Source: CAVUEG01 sp963740525
Lineage (GTDB): Bacteria > Actinomycetota > Actinomycetes > Propionibacteriales > Nocardioidaceae
NCBI GenBank assembly: GCA_963740525.1
Contig: CAVUEG010000006.1
Location: forward strand, 992,001-1,056,000
Reading direction: 5' to 3'
DNA length: 64,000 nt
The translations under genes and the position numbers were made by a program. This document shows positions 46,425 to 55,523 of the stretch, one piece after another (positions within the stretch are counted from its first letter, which is position 1; each line of letters opens with the position of its first letter). The notes beneath the pieces are model-generated. The model searched no databases and was not told the DNA's origin. It worked only from the letters and a program-made list of their open reading frames with translations.

Positions 46425-48683
46425 TTGAGCGCACAACGCAAGGCAGACCGCCGCGCGCCGAAGCGGCAGTCGGCTGGCAAGGCTTCGCCGAGCGGCAAGA
46501 AGCAAGCCGGCAAGGACGAGCCGAAGCGCGCCCTGTGGTGGCGGATCCTGCGGGTGCTGCTGCTGATCGGGCTGGCAGGGATGCTGTTCGGGATCCTGCT
46601 GTTCTTCTACCTGTACCAGACCACGGACATCCCGGACCCGAACAAGGACTTCGAGGCGCAGACCACGTTCGTCTACTACGCCGACGGCAAGCACGAGATC
46701 GGCAAGTTCGCGACCCAGAACCGGCAGTCGATCCCGCTCGCGGAGATGCCGGACACGCTTCAGGCCGCCGTGGTCGCCGCGGAGGACCGGACGTTCTACA
46801 CGAACAAGGGCATCGACCCCAAGGGGATCCTGCGCGCCGCCTTCAGCAACGTGCGCGGCAACTCGACCCAGGGTGCCTCCACGATCACCCAGCAGTACGT
46901 CAAGATCCTGTACCTGACGCAGGAGCGGACCCTCAGCCGCAAGGTCAAGGAGGCGTTCCTGTCGTTGAAGCTCCAGCGCACGGTCTCCAAGCAGGAGATC
47001 CTGCAGGGCTACCTGAACACCATCTACTTCGGACGCGGCTCGTACGGCGTCGAGGCAGCCGCCCACGCCTACTTCAACCGACCGGCCAAGAGGCTGACGC
47101 TGAAGCAGAGCGCGGCGCTCGCGGCGATCCTGAACTCCCCGGAGAACCTCGACCCCGCCGACGGCAAGGCCGCCGCTGATCGGCTGCTCGGCCGCTACCG
47201 CTACGTCCTCAACGGGATGGCGTCGGCCGGCGACATCCCCGCGAGCGAGGCCTCCCAGGCTGAGGAGGCGCTGCCCCGCTTCCCCAAGATCAAGACCCGC
47301 GACTCGTACGGCGGCCAGCGCGGCTTCATGCTGACCATGGTCCGCAAGGAGCTGCGTGACCAGGGCTTCTCAGACTCCGAGATCGACGGCGGCGGCCTTC
47401 GAGTCACCACCACCTTCAGCCGCAAGGGCATGGCGGCGGCGAGGAAGGCCGTGTTCAGCCAGCGCCCTCCGGGTCTGAAGCAGCTGCACGTCGCGGTGGC
47501 CTCGGTGCAGCCCGGCACCGGCGCACTCAAGGGCATGTTCGCCGGTCAGGACTACCTGAAGAGCCAGCTGAACTGGGCCTCCCTGGGCGGGGCTCCCGGG
47601 TCGTCGTTCAAGCCGTTCGCACTCGCTGCCGGGATCAAGGACGGCTTCAGCCTGAAGGACACCTTCGACGGCAACTCGCCGTACTACTTCCCCAACGGCA
47701 AGGACAAGGTCGTCAACGAGGGGCCAGGCGACGGAAACGACTACGGCAGCGCGATCAGCCTGATCACCGCCACCGAGCAGTCGGTCAACACCGCCTACCT
47801 CGACCTGACGATGAGCATGGACAACGGCCCGGAGAAGATCAAGAAGATGGCGGTCGCGGCCGGCATCCCCGCGGACGCCCCCGGCCTGGAGGCCAACGCC
47901 GGCATCGCGCTGGGCTCGGCGACGATCAACCCGATCAACATGGCCAACGCGTACGCCACCTTCGCCAACGACGGCAAGGCCGCCACGGTGCACGTCCTGC
48001 AGCGCGTCGACACCGCCACGGGCAAGAACGAGTACAAGGCCCCGGCCAACGACAAGCGGGTGCTCCCCTCCGACATCGACCGCGACGTCAGCTATGCGCT
48101 CCAGCAGGTGGTCAAGAACGGCACCGGCCGCAACGCCCTGGCGCTCGGCCGGCCCGCGGCCGGCAAGACGGGCACCGCGACGAACGCCGACGGCGACGTG
48201 TCGTCGTCGTGGTTCGTGGGCTACACCCCGCAGATGTCGACCGCGGTGATGTACGTGCGCGGCAAGGGCAACGGTGCCCTGAACGGCTACATGCCGTCGT
48301 ACTTCGGCGCCGACTACCCGACGCGCACCTGGACCGCCGTGATGCAGTCCATGCTGGCCGGCCTGCCGGTCGAGAGCTTCCCGCCGCCTGCGTTCGTCGA
48401 CGGCAACGCGCCCTCCAGTGGCCACTCGCCTTCGCCGACGTACACCCCGACGCCGACGAAGACGTCCACGCCGTCGCCGACGCCGTCGGACACCCCGACG
48501 CCGACCCCGACCCCGACGCCGACGCCGAGCGACACCGGGCCGCCGACCCCCACCGGCTCCTGCAACGGCATCCTGTGCCCGAGCGACTCCGCCTCCCCGA
48601 GCGGCACGACGAGCGCCAGCGGGCAGGCCAGCCCGTCCGGCCAGGCCCGCCAGCACGAGCTCGCGGCACGCCGGGAGGAGTAG
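46425..48683 (+). CDS. Class A penicillin-binding protein (transglycosylase/transpeptidase)
   Basis: A 752-residue bifunctional peptidoglycan synthase. A basic N-terminal tail precedes a membrane anchor (about 45-67), then the GT51 transglycosylase domain with EDRTFYTNKGID and QGASTITQQYVK. The transpeptidase domain has the SxxK motif SSFK in GAPGSSFKPFAL, SVN, and KTGT in AGKTGTATNADG. The tail is a Thr/Pro repeat ending in a Cys pair (SCNGILCPSD). I read the start as TTG at 46425, supported by GGAGAG upstream; no ATG or GTG fits as well. Divergent from padR. Confidence 0.93.
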   Translation: MSAQRKADRRAPKRQSAGKASPSGKKQAGKDEPKRALWWRILRVLLLIGLAGMLFGILLFFYLYQTTDIPDPNKDFEAQTTFVYYADGKHEIGKFATQNRQSIPLAEMPDTLQAAVVAAEDRTFYTNKGIDPKGILRAAFSNVRGNSTQGASTITQQYVKILYLTQERTLSRKVKEAFLSLKLQRTVSKQEILQGYLNTIYFGRGSYGVEAAAHAYFNRPAKRLTLKQSAALAAILNSPENLDPADGKAAADRLLGRYRYVLNGMASAGDIPASEASQAEEALPRFPKIKTRDSYGGQRGFMLTMVRKELRDQGFSDSEIDGGGLRVTTTFSRKGMAAARKAVFSQRPPGLKQLHVAVASVQPGTGALKGMFAGQDYLKSQLNWASLGGAPGSSFKPFALAAGIKDGFSLKDTFDGNSPYYFPNGKDKVVNEGPGDGNDYGSAISLITATEQSVNTAYLDLTMSMDNGPEKIKKMAVAAGIPADAPGLEANAGIALGSATINPINMANAYATFANDGKAATVHVLQRVDTATGKNEYKAPANDKRVLPSDIDRDVSYALQQVVKNGTGRNALALGRPAAGKTGTATNADGDVSSSWFVGYTPQMSTAVMYVRGKGNGALNGYMPSYFGADYPTRTWTAVMQSMLAGLPVESFPPPAFVDGNAPSSGHSPSPTYTPTPTKTSTPSPTPSDTPTPTPTPTPTPSDTGPPTPTGSCNGILCPSDSASPSGTTSASGQASPSGQARQHELAARREE

Positions 48684-48700
48684 CGCGGACCACGTCGGCC

Positions 48701-48706
48701 TAGGCT
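48701..48706 (+). promoter_or_regulatory. -10 element for a leaderless mRNA
   Basis: TAGGCT ends seven bases before GTG 48714, the start of the GT87 gene, with no ribosome binding site between. Confidence 0.45.
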
Positions 48707-48713
48707 GTGCGGC

Positions 48714-50156
48714 GTGATCCGTGAGCCCGTGCCGAGCGAGCTCGCCGAGCTCACGGCGTACCCGTCCCTCGACGACCCACTGGTGCTCGCTGCCAGTGAG
48801 GGCATCGGTGGTCCGGTGGGGGACCACCACGCGCCGCATCCCTGGTGGACGCCGGTGCGGGTGGTGCTCGCGGTGTTCGCGGTCTTCTTCGCCCTCGGCA
48901 TGCTGCAGAAGGCGCCGTGCGTCGCCGGTCACTGGAATCTCGGCGACGAGCGCTACGCCAAGATGTGCTACTCCGACATCCCGTACCTCTACACCGGGCG
49001 TGGCTTCGCCGAGCTCACCTGGCCGTACTCGGACACCGGCGGCCGCTACGACGTGATGGAGTACCCGGTCGGGATTTCGTACGTCGCCTACGGCGCCGCC
49101 CAGGTCACGCACTGGCTGTCGGGCTCCCCGGACCTGCGCTTCCGGGCGACGGTGAACCCTGAGCGGCTCTGGGGGATGCCCCGGGTCGCCGACGAGGTGG
49201 ATCTCTACTTCCGGGTGACCGCCTGGATCCTGGCGGCGTTCGGGCTGCTGGCGGCCTTCTTCCTGGCCGGCGCCAGCCCGGGCCGTCCGTGGGACGCGAT
49301 GGCCTTCGCGGCGGCGCCGACGATGGCGCTGACCGCCCTGATCAACTGGGACCTGGTGGCGGTCGCGCTGGTGGCCGGCGCGCTGTGGGCGTGGGCGCGG
49401 GGCCGGCCGGGTCTCACCGGGCTGATGATCGGCCTAGGTGCCGCGACCAAGCTCTACCCGCTGTTCCTGCTCGGGCCGCTCGTGGTGATCTGCCTGCGGC
49501 GGCGCCGGTACGCCGAGGCGGCCACCGCGACCGGCGCCGCCGTACTGGCGTGGATCGTGCTGAACATGCCCGCCTGGGCCACGGGGTTCGAGCAGTGGAA
49601 GGTGTTCTGGCGCTTCAACTCCGAGCGCGGTGCCGACCTCGGGTCGGTCTGGCTGCTGTTCAGCGAGCGCGTGCACCACGTGGACACCCACACGATCAAC
49701 CTGGTCTCGTTGCTCTTCTTCGCTGCCGTCTGCCTGGGCACGGCCGTCCTCGGCCTCCGGGCACCGAGCACCCCGCGGCTGGCCCAGCTCTCGCTGCTCG
49801 TGGTGATCGGCTTCCTGCTCGTCAACAAGGTGTACTCGCCGCAGTACGTGCTCTGGATCCTGCCGCTGGCGGTGCTCGCCCGCCCTCGGTGGCGTGACCT
49901 GCTGATCTGGCAGGCGGGTGAGCTCTTCTACTTCGCCGCGGTCTGGTTGTACCTGGGCGGCTACACGTCGTCAGCGGTGACTGACGCCCCCGACCCGGCG
50001 TACACGCTTGCGATCGTGGTGCGGATCCTGGCCGAGCTGTTCCTGGCCTTCATGGTCGTGCGCGACATCGTCCGTGACGACGATCCCGCGCCCGACCCGA
50101 CGGAGGTGCCGCGGGCGCCCTGGCCGAGCGTGCGGACCCGCCGGTCCGTCAGCTGA
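48714..50156 (+). CDS. GT87 family integral membrane glycosyltransferase
   Basis: A 480-residue polytopic protein with about 10 to 12 membrane helices, of the GT87 (DUF2029) type that uses polyprenyl-phosphate sugars outside the membrane. The N-terminal loop contains DIPYLYTGRGFAELTWPYSD and later YDVMEYPVGISYV, typical of the family's acidic catalytic loop. It follows the PBP gene as in mycobacteria (PonA1-Rv0051). The last eight bases overlap the convergent racemase-like gene. The glycan acceptor is unknown. Confidence 0.84.
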   Translation: MIREPVPSELAELTAYPSLDDPLVLAASEGIGGPVGDHHAPHPWWTPVRVVLAVFAVFFALGMLQKAPCVAGHWNLGDERYAKMCYSDIPYLYTGRGFAELTWPYSDTGGRYDVMEYPVGISYVAYGAAQVTHWLSGSPDLRFRATVNPERLWGMPRVADEVDLYFRVTAWILAAFGLLAAFFLAGASPGRPWDAMAFAAAPTMALTALINWDLVAVALVAGALWAWARGRPGLTGLMIGLGAATKLYPLFLLGPLVVICLRRRRYAEAATATGAAVLAWIVLNMPAWATGFEQWKVFWRFNSERGADLGSVWLLFSERVHHVDTHTINLVSLLFFAAVCLGTAVLGLRAPSTPRLAQLSLLVVIGFLLVNKVYSPQYVLWILPLAVLARPRWRDLLIWQAGELFYFAAVWLYLGGYTSSAVTDAPDPAYTLAIVVRILAELFLAFMVVRDIVRDDDPAPDPTEVPRAPWPSVRTRRSVS

Positions 50157-51185
50157 CGACCGTGCGGTCGAACGACGTGGCCGTGAACCGGACCCGGACG
50201 TCGACCTCGTCGCCGATGTCGGGCACCCGTGCCCCACTGGGCAGGAACAGCATCGAGGCCTGCATGTGCGGAGGCTCGGCGAAGAGCCGCTGCTTGCCGT
50301 CGATGGTGTAGGGCGAGCGGACGAATCCGGCGGCGTCGAGCCCCCCTCGGGCGATCGACGCGGCGCGTGCCTTGAGGTTGCCTGCCCCCGTGGGTGACTC
50401 GAGCCCGATGCCGTGCGCGGTGCCGCCCGAGACGATCAGGATCGTGCCGTTCTTCGGCGCGGTGCGGCTGCGGTAGCCGAAGCTGTCCCCCGCTCGACCG
50501 GGTGGACGTCCAGCACGCTGGCCCGGACCTTGAGCGCCGAGCGGTCCCCGAGCCACAGGGACGTGCCGATCCGGGGACGGAACTCGTAGTCGGCGTACGA
50601 CGACGCGAGGCTGCTCAGCTCGCGGTCGGTGAGGTGGCTGACCCAGATCCGTGCGGTCGGCAGCCCGGCGGCGACCACGTCGGTCATCAGCCGGTCGACC
50701 TCCCCGAGGTGCGAGCCCTGCATCAGCGGCAGGTGCATCGCGACGCCTTCGACGGTGACCCCGGCGCCTGAGGCGACGAGGCGTCCTGCGGCGCGCAGAT
50801 CCCGGGCGGAGAGGCCGTGCCGCAGCATGGACGTGCTCCGCTCGAGCACCACTCGCGGCCGGTCGTCGCGGGCGGCGAGCGCGCGCAGGTCCTCCAGGCG
50901 GCTCACGGTGTGGATCACCCGGTCGTCGTACGGCGGGTCCTCGGAGACGCGCCACGGGCTGAGCACCAAGATCGAGCCCTCGAAGCGGCTGGCGACCTCC
51001 TCGACCTCCCGGTAGGTGCCGACCGCGATCGTGTCGACGCCGAGCCAGGCGGCCTTGCGGGCGAGCCTGGCCAGGCCGAAGCCGTAGCCGTTGCCCTTGG
51101 CCACCGGGACCAGGCCGGGATGTCCCGCCTCGACGGCGCGGAGGTGCGCACGCCAGCGGTCCCCGTCGACGTAGAGCGTCAGCAT
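50149..51185 (-). pseudogene. Alanine-racemase-like gene with a single-base frameshift
   Basis: ATG at 51183-51185 opens an alanine-racemase-like frame with the PLP lysine in VPVAKGNGYGFG (Lys30). It runs to about codon 231 (VHPVERG), then reads into a short tail ending at 50436. The family sequence continues in another frame as DSFGYRSRTAPKNGT to a stop at 50149-50151. One extra G in the run GGGGG (plus-strand CCCCC at 50487-50491) would restore a 345-residue protein. It may be a sequencing error or a real mutation. In related actinobacteria this gene precedes femX. Confidence 0.75.
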
Positions 51186-51198
51186 GCCCGGCCCCGCC

Positions 51199-52341
51199 TC
51201 ATCCGCGCCGCTTCATGTACAGGTCGAAGGCCCGGTAGACGAGCTTGTTCACGGGCAGGTCCCACTCACCGGCGTACTCCACGGCCTCGCCGCCGGTGCC
51301 GACCTTGAACTGGATCAGGCCGACGTGTGGGTCCTCGGCGTCCAGCGTCTCGGTGATGCCGCGCAGGTCGTACACGTCGGCGCCGAGGGCGAGGGAGTCC
51401 CGGATCATCTGCCACTGCACGGCGTTGGACCCCCGCACCTCGCGCTTCTCCGAGGAGGAGGCGCCGTAGGAGTACCACGTGTGGGCACCGACGCCGACCC
51501 AGATCGTGGCCGCGACGAGGTCGCCCTCGTGCCGGGCCAGGTAGAGCCGGATCCGGTCCGGGTCCTCCGAGCCGAGGGCGGCGAACATGGTGCGGAAGTA
51601 GGACAGCGGTCGCGGGGTGAAGCCGTCGCGCTCGGCGGTGTGCACGTAGAGGTCGTGGAAGAGCTTGAGGTCCGCGCCGTCGTCCCCGGAGACGTCGCCG
51701 CGGGAGACCTCGACGCCCTCCTTCGCGGCCTTCTTGATGTTGCGGCGCCACTGCTGGTTCATGCCCTTGAGGACGTCGTCCTCGGTGCGGTCGGCCAGCG
51801 GGATCCAGAAGTTGTACTGCGGCTGACCGGCGGAGAAGCCACCCTCGGTGGCGATCGGGGACCAGCCGAGCTCGCGGAGCTGGGAGACGACCGTGGCGCC
51901 GGTCTGGCTCCGCTCGGCGGGCGCGATCTCGGTGAGGCGGTGGACCGACTCGTCGGCGATCCCGGCCTTGATCTGGTCGGCCGCCCAGCGCCGGAGGACC
52001 ACCGGCGGCCCGATCCGGATGCCGAAGGCACCGGCTGACTTCAGGTGGGCGGTCATCGGGCGCAGCCAGGAGCCCAGGTCGGCGGTCTCCCAGTCGATGA
52101 CCGGCCCCTCGGGGAGGTAGGCGAGATACCGCTTCACGCGGGGAAGCTGGCGGTAGAGCACCAGCGCGACCCCGACGACCTCTCCTGACGCGTCGCGCCA
52201 GCCGATCGACTCGTGACGCCACTCCGACTTCACCGCGGCCCAGGCGGGGGTCTGCAGGAAGCTCGCGGAACGACGCGTGCGCAGGAACGCGAGGTGCTCG
52301 TCGGCCGTGATCGGCTGGACGGTCAGTGCAGGGGCAGTCAC
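51199..52341 (-). CDS. FemX/FemAB-family peptidoglycan bridge aminoacyltransferase
   Basis: A 380-residue protein with two GNAT-like subdomains (about 10-165 and 190-360). The pattern SFLQTPAWAAVKSEW near residue 27 and RRNIKKAAKEGVEV are FemX-like. Such enzymes attach an amino acid, often glycine, from aminoacyl-tRNA to the lysine or diaminopimelate of lipid II. The GTG start is at 52339-52341. Immediate neighbours are a racemase-like gene downstream and a lipoprotein esterase upstream. The donor amino acid is not visible from sequence. Confidence 0.85.
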   Translation of the reverse strand: MTAPALTVQPITADEHLAFLRTRRSASFLQTPAWAAVKSEWRHESIGWRDASGEVVGVALVLYRQLPRVKRYLAYLPEGPVIDWETADLGSWLRPMTAHLKSAGAFGIRIGPPVVLRRWAADQIKAGIADESVHRLTEIAPAERSQTGATVVSQLRELGWSPIATEGGFSAGQPQYNFWIPLADRTEDDVLKGMNQQWRRNIKKAAKEGVEVSRGDVSGDDGADLKLFHDLYVHTAERDGFTPRPLSYFRTMFAALGSEDPDRIRLYLARHEGDLVAATIWVGVGAHTWYSYGASSSEKREVRGSNAVQWQMIRDSLALGADVYDLRGITETLDAEDPHVGLIQFKVGTGGEAVEYAGEWDLPVNKLVYRAFDLYMKRRG

Positions 52342-52395
52342 CCCGCGAGCCTATCCGGCGGTCCGCTCGCAGGGGCACCCACCGGGCCGACCGGG

Positions 52396-53259
52396 TCAGG
52401 CATCCGCGAGGTCGTCGACCAGGCCGCGGGTGCGGGCCCAGACCGGGCCGTCGGTGTCGATCAGCGTGAAGTGGCCCCCGGCCACCCGGACCAGGGAGGC
52501 GTCGTCGCCGGCAGCCACGGCGGCGGCGACGTACGCCCCGCTCTGGGAGAGCGGGACCACCGTGTCCTGGTCGCCGTGCACACAGCGCACCGGCACGCCC
52601 GTGGGGAGGCGCTCGATGGGGTCGACGGCGGCGTACCGGGCCGGCACCTGGTCGGGCGTCCCGCCCAGTGCGTCCGAGACGGCACCGCCCCCGGCACCGT
52701 CGAGCGCCGCCGTCCGCAGGTCGAGTACGCCGGCCTGGGAGATCGCGCCGCGCACCCTGACCGCCGCCGCCCCGCCTGGCAGCGTCGGGTCGTCACCGCG
52801 CGCGGCTGCCCAGACGGCGAGCTGTCCTCCGGCCGAGTGCCCGAGCGTCAGGACCCGGTCCGTGTCGACGTCGAGCCGGGTGAGGTGGTCGATTCCCTTG
52901 GCCACGTCGGCGAAGGTGTTCGGCCACCCGCCGCCGTCACCGACCCGGCGGTACTCGAGGTTCCAGCAGGTGTAGCCACGACGCGACAGGTCCCGGGCCA
53001 GGTCTTCGCCGTACTCGAGGCCGTAGGGGTTGCGCCAGTAGCCCCCGTGGATCACGACGACCGTGCCGCGGGAGGTGCCGTGTGGTCGGTAGAGCTCGCC
53101 GAACTGGTCGGGGTGTTCACCGGCGTAGGCGTGGCGCACCGGAGCACGGTCGCCTTCGGTCGCGGGCCTTCCGGGGGCGCAGGCAGCCAGCACCGGGAGC
53201 ACCGGAAACGCTGCCGTGGCCGCGGCGGCGCCGAGCAGGCGACGCCGCGTCCAGGTCAC
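52396..53259 (-). CDS. Secreted lipoprotein alpha/beta hydrolase
   Basis: A 287-residue esterase-like protein. The N-terminus MTWTRRRLLGAAAATAAF has the Tat twin-arginine motif, and a lipobox (LAAC, Cys27) follows, so it is probably a Tat-exported lipoprotein. The hydrolase core has an oxyanion loop HGGYWRN, the nucleophile elbow GHSAGGQ and a final His in AGGHFTLID. It overlaps endonuclease IV by four bases. Substrate unknown. Confidence 0.88.
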   Translation of the reverse strand: MTWTRRRLLGAAAATAAFPVLPVLAACAPGRPATEGDRAPVRHAYAGEHPDQFGELYRPHGTSRGTVVVIHGGYWRNPYGLEYGEDLARDLSRRGYTCWNLEYRRVGDGGGWPNTFADVAKGIDHLTRLDVDTDRVLTLGHSAGGQLAVWAAARGDDPTLPGGAAAVRVRGAISQAGVLDLRTAALDGAGGGAVSDALGGTPDQVPARYAAVDPIERLPTGVPVRCVHGDQDTVVPLSQSGAYVAAAVAAGDDASLVRVAGGHFTLIDTDGPVWARTRGLVDDLADA

Positions 53260-54056
53260 AGGCGCTCGCGCAGCCAGTCGAAGTCGGCGCGGTGCTCGGC
53301 CGGGCCACCCGGCGTCTCGCAGACCACCGGCGCTCCGGCCTCCCGGACCACCGCGGCCAGGGCGTCGGGGTCGATCCGGCCGGCTCCGAAGTTCGCGTGC
53401 CGGTCGGCACCGGAGTCGAAGTCGTCGCGGCTGTCGTTGCAGTGCACGAGGTCGATCCGACCGGTGATCTTGCGGACCTCCTCCACGACCGTGGCCAGAT
53501 CGTTGCCGCCGGCGTGGGCGTGGCAGGTGTCGAGGCAGAATCCGACGCTGTCGAAGCCCTCGGCCGACGACATCGCCTCGAAGACTCGGGCGATCCGGTC
53601 GAGGTAGCGGGTCATCGCGTTGTCACCACCCGCGGTGTTCTCGATCAGCAGCGGAAGCTTGAGATCGGTGGCCTCGATCGCCTTGCGCCAGTTGTCGAAG
53701 CCCTTCTCCGGGTCGTCGTCCTTGTTGACGTGGCCACCGTGCACGATCAGTCCCTTGGCGCCGAGCGCCGCGGCGGCGTCCACGTGCTGCTGGAGGAGCT
53801 TGCGCGAGGGGATCCGGATCCGGTTGTTCGTCGTCGCGACGTTGATCAGGTACGGCGCGTGGACGTACAGGTCGAGGCCCGCCTCGGCCGCGTCGTCACG
53901 CAGGCCCTCGAGCCCGCCGGCGTACGCGATCTCTGGGCCTTTGTAGCCCTGCGGGTCACCGAGGAAGAACTGGACCAGGGGTGCGTCGCGCTCGCGAGCC
54001 TCGCGGATCGGGTCGACCTGGTCGACGTGGGCGCCGATCTTCAGTTCCGTGCTCAT
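53256..54056 (-). CDS. nfo: Deoxyribonuclease IV (apurinic endonuclease)
   Basis: A 266-residue AP endonuclease IV. Metal and substrate motifs include IGAHVDQVDP at the start, VHGGHV, ENTAGG, FCLDTCHAHAGG (about 156-167), and HCNDSRDDFDSGADRHANFGAG. It nicks DNA at abasic sites in base-excision repair. The start is ATG at 54054-54056, divergent from rpsF. It is coupled by a four-base overlap to the lipoprotein hydrolase, an unlikely functional partner. Confidence 0.93.
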   Translation of the reverse strand: MSTELKIGAHVDQVDPIREARERDAPLVQFFLGDPQGYKGPEIAYAGGLEGLRDDAAEAGLDLYVHAPYLINVATTNNRIRIPSRKLLQQHVDAAAALGAKGLIVHGGHVNKDDDPEKGFDNWRKAIEATDLKLPLLIENTAGGDNAMTRYLDRIARVFEAMSSAEGFDSVGFCLDTCHAHAGGNDLATVVEEVRKITGRIDLVHCNDSRDDFDSGADRHANFGAGRIDPDALAAVVREAGAPVVCETPGGPAEHRADFDWLRERL

Positions 54057-54172
54057 GCGGCCAGACTAGGACGCCGTGGCGACGATTTCCCGGGGGGTCC
54101 GTGCCGCTGATACCCTGCAGCGTTCCGCCGATCCCTTCCTGTGGGGTCGACCGGTTACGCACAGCCCTCCTG

Positions 54173-54189
54173 CCACGGAAATGCCGTGG
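54173..54189 (+). promoter_or_regulatory. Leader hairpin upstream of rpsF
   Basis: CCACGG and CCGTGG enclose AAATG in the 5' region of rpsF, 32 bases before the start codon, and CCGAAGGAGGT follows. The S6-S18 complex is known to bind a structured CCG-containing leader in several phyla, so this may be an autoregulatory motif. The match is by position and stem only. Confidence 0.3.
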
Positions 54190-54220
54190 CCGCCTGAGCC
54201 CGAAGGAGGTGGAGACCGCT

Positions 54221-54511
54221 ATGCGTGCATATGAAGTCATGGTCATCCTCGATCCCGATCTCGAGGAGCGCACCGTCGCCCCGTCGCTCGACACGTACCT
54301 CAACGTCGTCCGCAAGGACGGTGGGTCCGTGGAGAAGGTCGACGTCTGGGGACGCCGCCGCCTCGCCTACGAGGTCAAGAAGAACGCCGAAGGCATCTAC
54401 GCGGTCATCGAACTGACTGCGGAGCCCGCCACGGTGAAGGAGCTCGACCGTCAGCTCGGACTCAACGAGTCGGTGCTCCGCACTAAGGTCATGCGTCCAG
54501 ACATCCGCTGA
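54221..54511 (+). CDS. rpsF: 30S ribosomal protein S6
   Basis: A 96-residue S6 of normal length, starting MRAYEVMVILDPDLEERTV, with a strong GAAGGAGGT ribosome binding site upstream. S6 binds S18 in the platform of the small subunit, and the S18 gene is in the same operon. The order rpsF-ssb-rpsR-rplI is typical. A longer in-frame reading upstream is not supported. Confidence 0.97.
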   Translation: MRAYEVMVILDPDLEERTVAPSLDTYLNVVRKDGGSVEKVDVWGRRRLAYEVKKNAEGIYAVIELTAEPATVKELDRQLGLNESVLRTKVMRPDIR

Positions 54512-54557
54512 CGCGGGTGCCTGACCAACCCGCGTTCGTTCCAACCAGGGAGGCCCG

Positions 54558-55151
54558 ATGGCCGGCGAGACCGTCATCACTGTGGTCGGCAACCTTGTCG
54601 ACGACCCCGAGCTCCGCTTCACCCCGTCGGGTGCCGCGGTGGCCAACTTCCGCATCGCGTCCACACCCCGCACGTTCGACAAGCAGTCGAACGAGTGGAA
54701 GGACGGCGAGGCGCTGTTCCTGTCCTGCTCGGTGTGGCGCCAGGCGGCGGAGAACGTCGCCGAGTCGCTCCAGCGCGGCATGCGGGTCGTCGTCCAGGGT
54801 CGCCTCAAGGCCCGGACGTACGAGACGCGTGAGGGCGAGAAGCGCACCGTCTTCGAGATCGAGGTCGAGGAAGTCGGCCCGAGCCTGAAGTACGCCACGG
54901 CGAAGGTCACCCGCACGACGCGCTCCGGGAGCAACACCGGTGGCGGGTTCAGCGGCGGCGGCGACGACCCGTGGGCCCAGGGCGGCAACCAGGGTGGGCA
55001 GGCGGCTCCGGCCGGTCAGCCCGCCGGTGGTGGCCAGGCTGCCTCGTCCGGCGGCTGGGGCGCTCCGGGAGCCGGTGCAGCCGGTGGCTCTGGCTCCGGC
55101 CAGAACGACCCGTGGGCCTCACCCGGCGGCTCGGACGAGCCCCCCTTCTGA
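54558..55151 (+). CDS. ssb: Single-stranded DNA-binding protein
   Basis: A 197-residue SSB. The OB fold spans about 4-110 (VITVVGNLVDDPELRFTPSG at the start). A Gly/Gln/Ala-rich disordered linker leads to the conserved acidic tip ending DEPPF, which recruits partner proteins. It coats single-stranded DNA in replication and repair. ATG at 54558 has a GGGAGG box. Confidence 0.96.
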   Translation: MAGETVITVVGNLVDDPELRFTPSGAAVANFRIASTPRTFDKQSNEWKDGEALFLSCSVWRQAAENVAESLQRGMRVVVQGRLKARTYETREGEKRTVFEIEVEEVGPSLKYATAKVTRTTRSGSNTGGGFSGGGDDPWAQGGNQGGQAAPAGQPAGGGQAASSGGWGAPGAGAAGGSGSGQNDPWASPGGSDEPPF

Positions 55152-55269
55152 GCGAACCGCTCCTGATCGACCATCGCGGTGACCGTGAGGCCTCCGTGGT
55201 GGACAACTGAAGATCCCGTCCATCCGACCATTCCGGCGCGAGCCGGGCTCTGCGAAAGGGAGCACCACA

Positions 55270-55506
55270 ATGGCGAAGCCAGTACTCCGCAAGCCGAAGA
55301 AGAAGGTTTGTCAGTTCTGCAAGGAGAAGACGTCGTACGTCGACTACAAGGACACGACGCTCCTGCGCAAGTTCATCTCCGACCGCGGCAAGATCCGCGC
55401 GCGTCGGGTCACCGGCAACTGCGTGCAGCACCAGCGCGACATTGCCATCGCGGTCAAGAACGCCCGCGAAGTTGCCCTGCTTCCGTACACGTCCACGGCT
55501 CGCTGA
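55270..55506 (+). CDS. rpsR: 30S ribosomal protein S18
   Basis: A 78-residue S18 beginning MAKPVLRKPKKKVCQFCKEK. It keeps the CQFC pair (Cys14, Cys17) and Cys51, so it may be a zinc-binding (C+) form rather than the zinc-free paralogue made under zinc limitation. The start codon has a GAAAGGGAG box. It sits between ssb and rplI; the 118-bp gap before it holds no gene. Confidence 0.96.
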   Translation: MAKPVLRKPKKKVCQFCKEKTSYVDYKDTTLLRKFISDRGKIRARRVTGNCVQHQRDIAIAVKNAREVALLPYTSTAR

Positions 55507-55523
55507 GAAGGGGGAGACGAACA

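Noticed and set aside
54149..54162. ACCGGTTACG match to the palindromic repeat in the rpsF leader
   Set aside because: Only ten bases match and the CAATTG core and second arm are missing, so it is probably chance.
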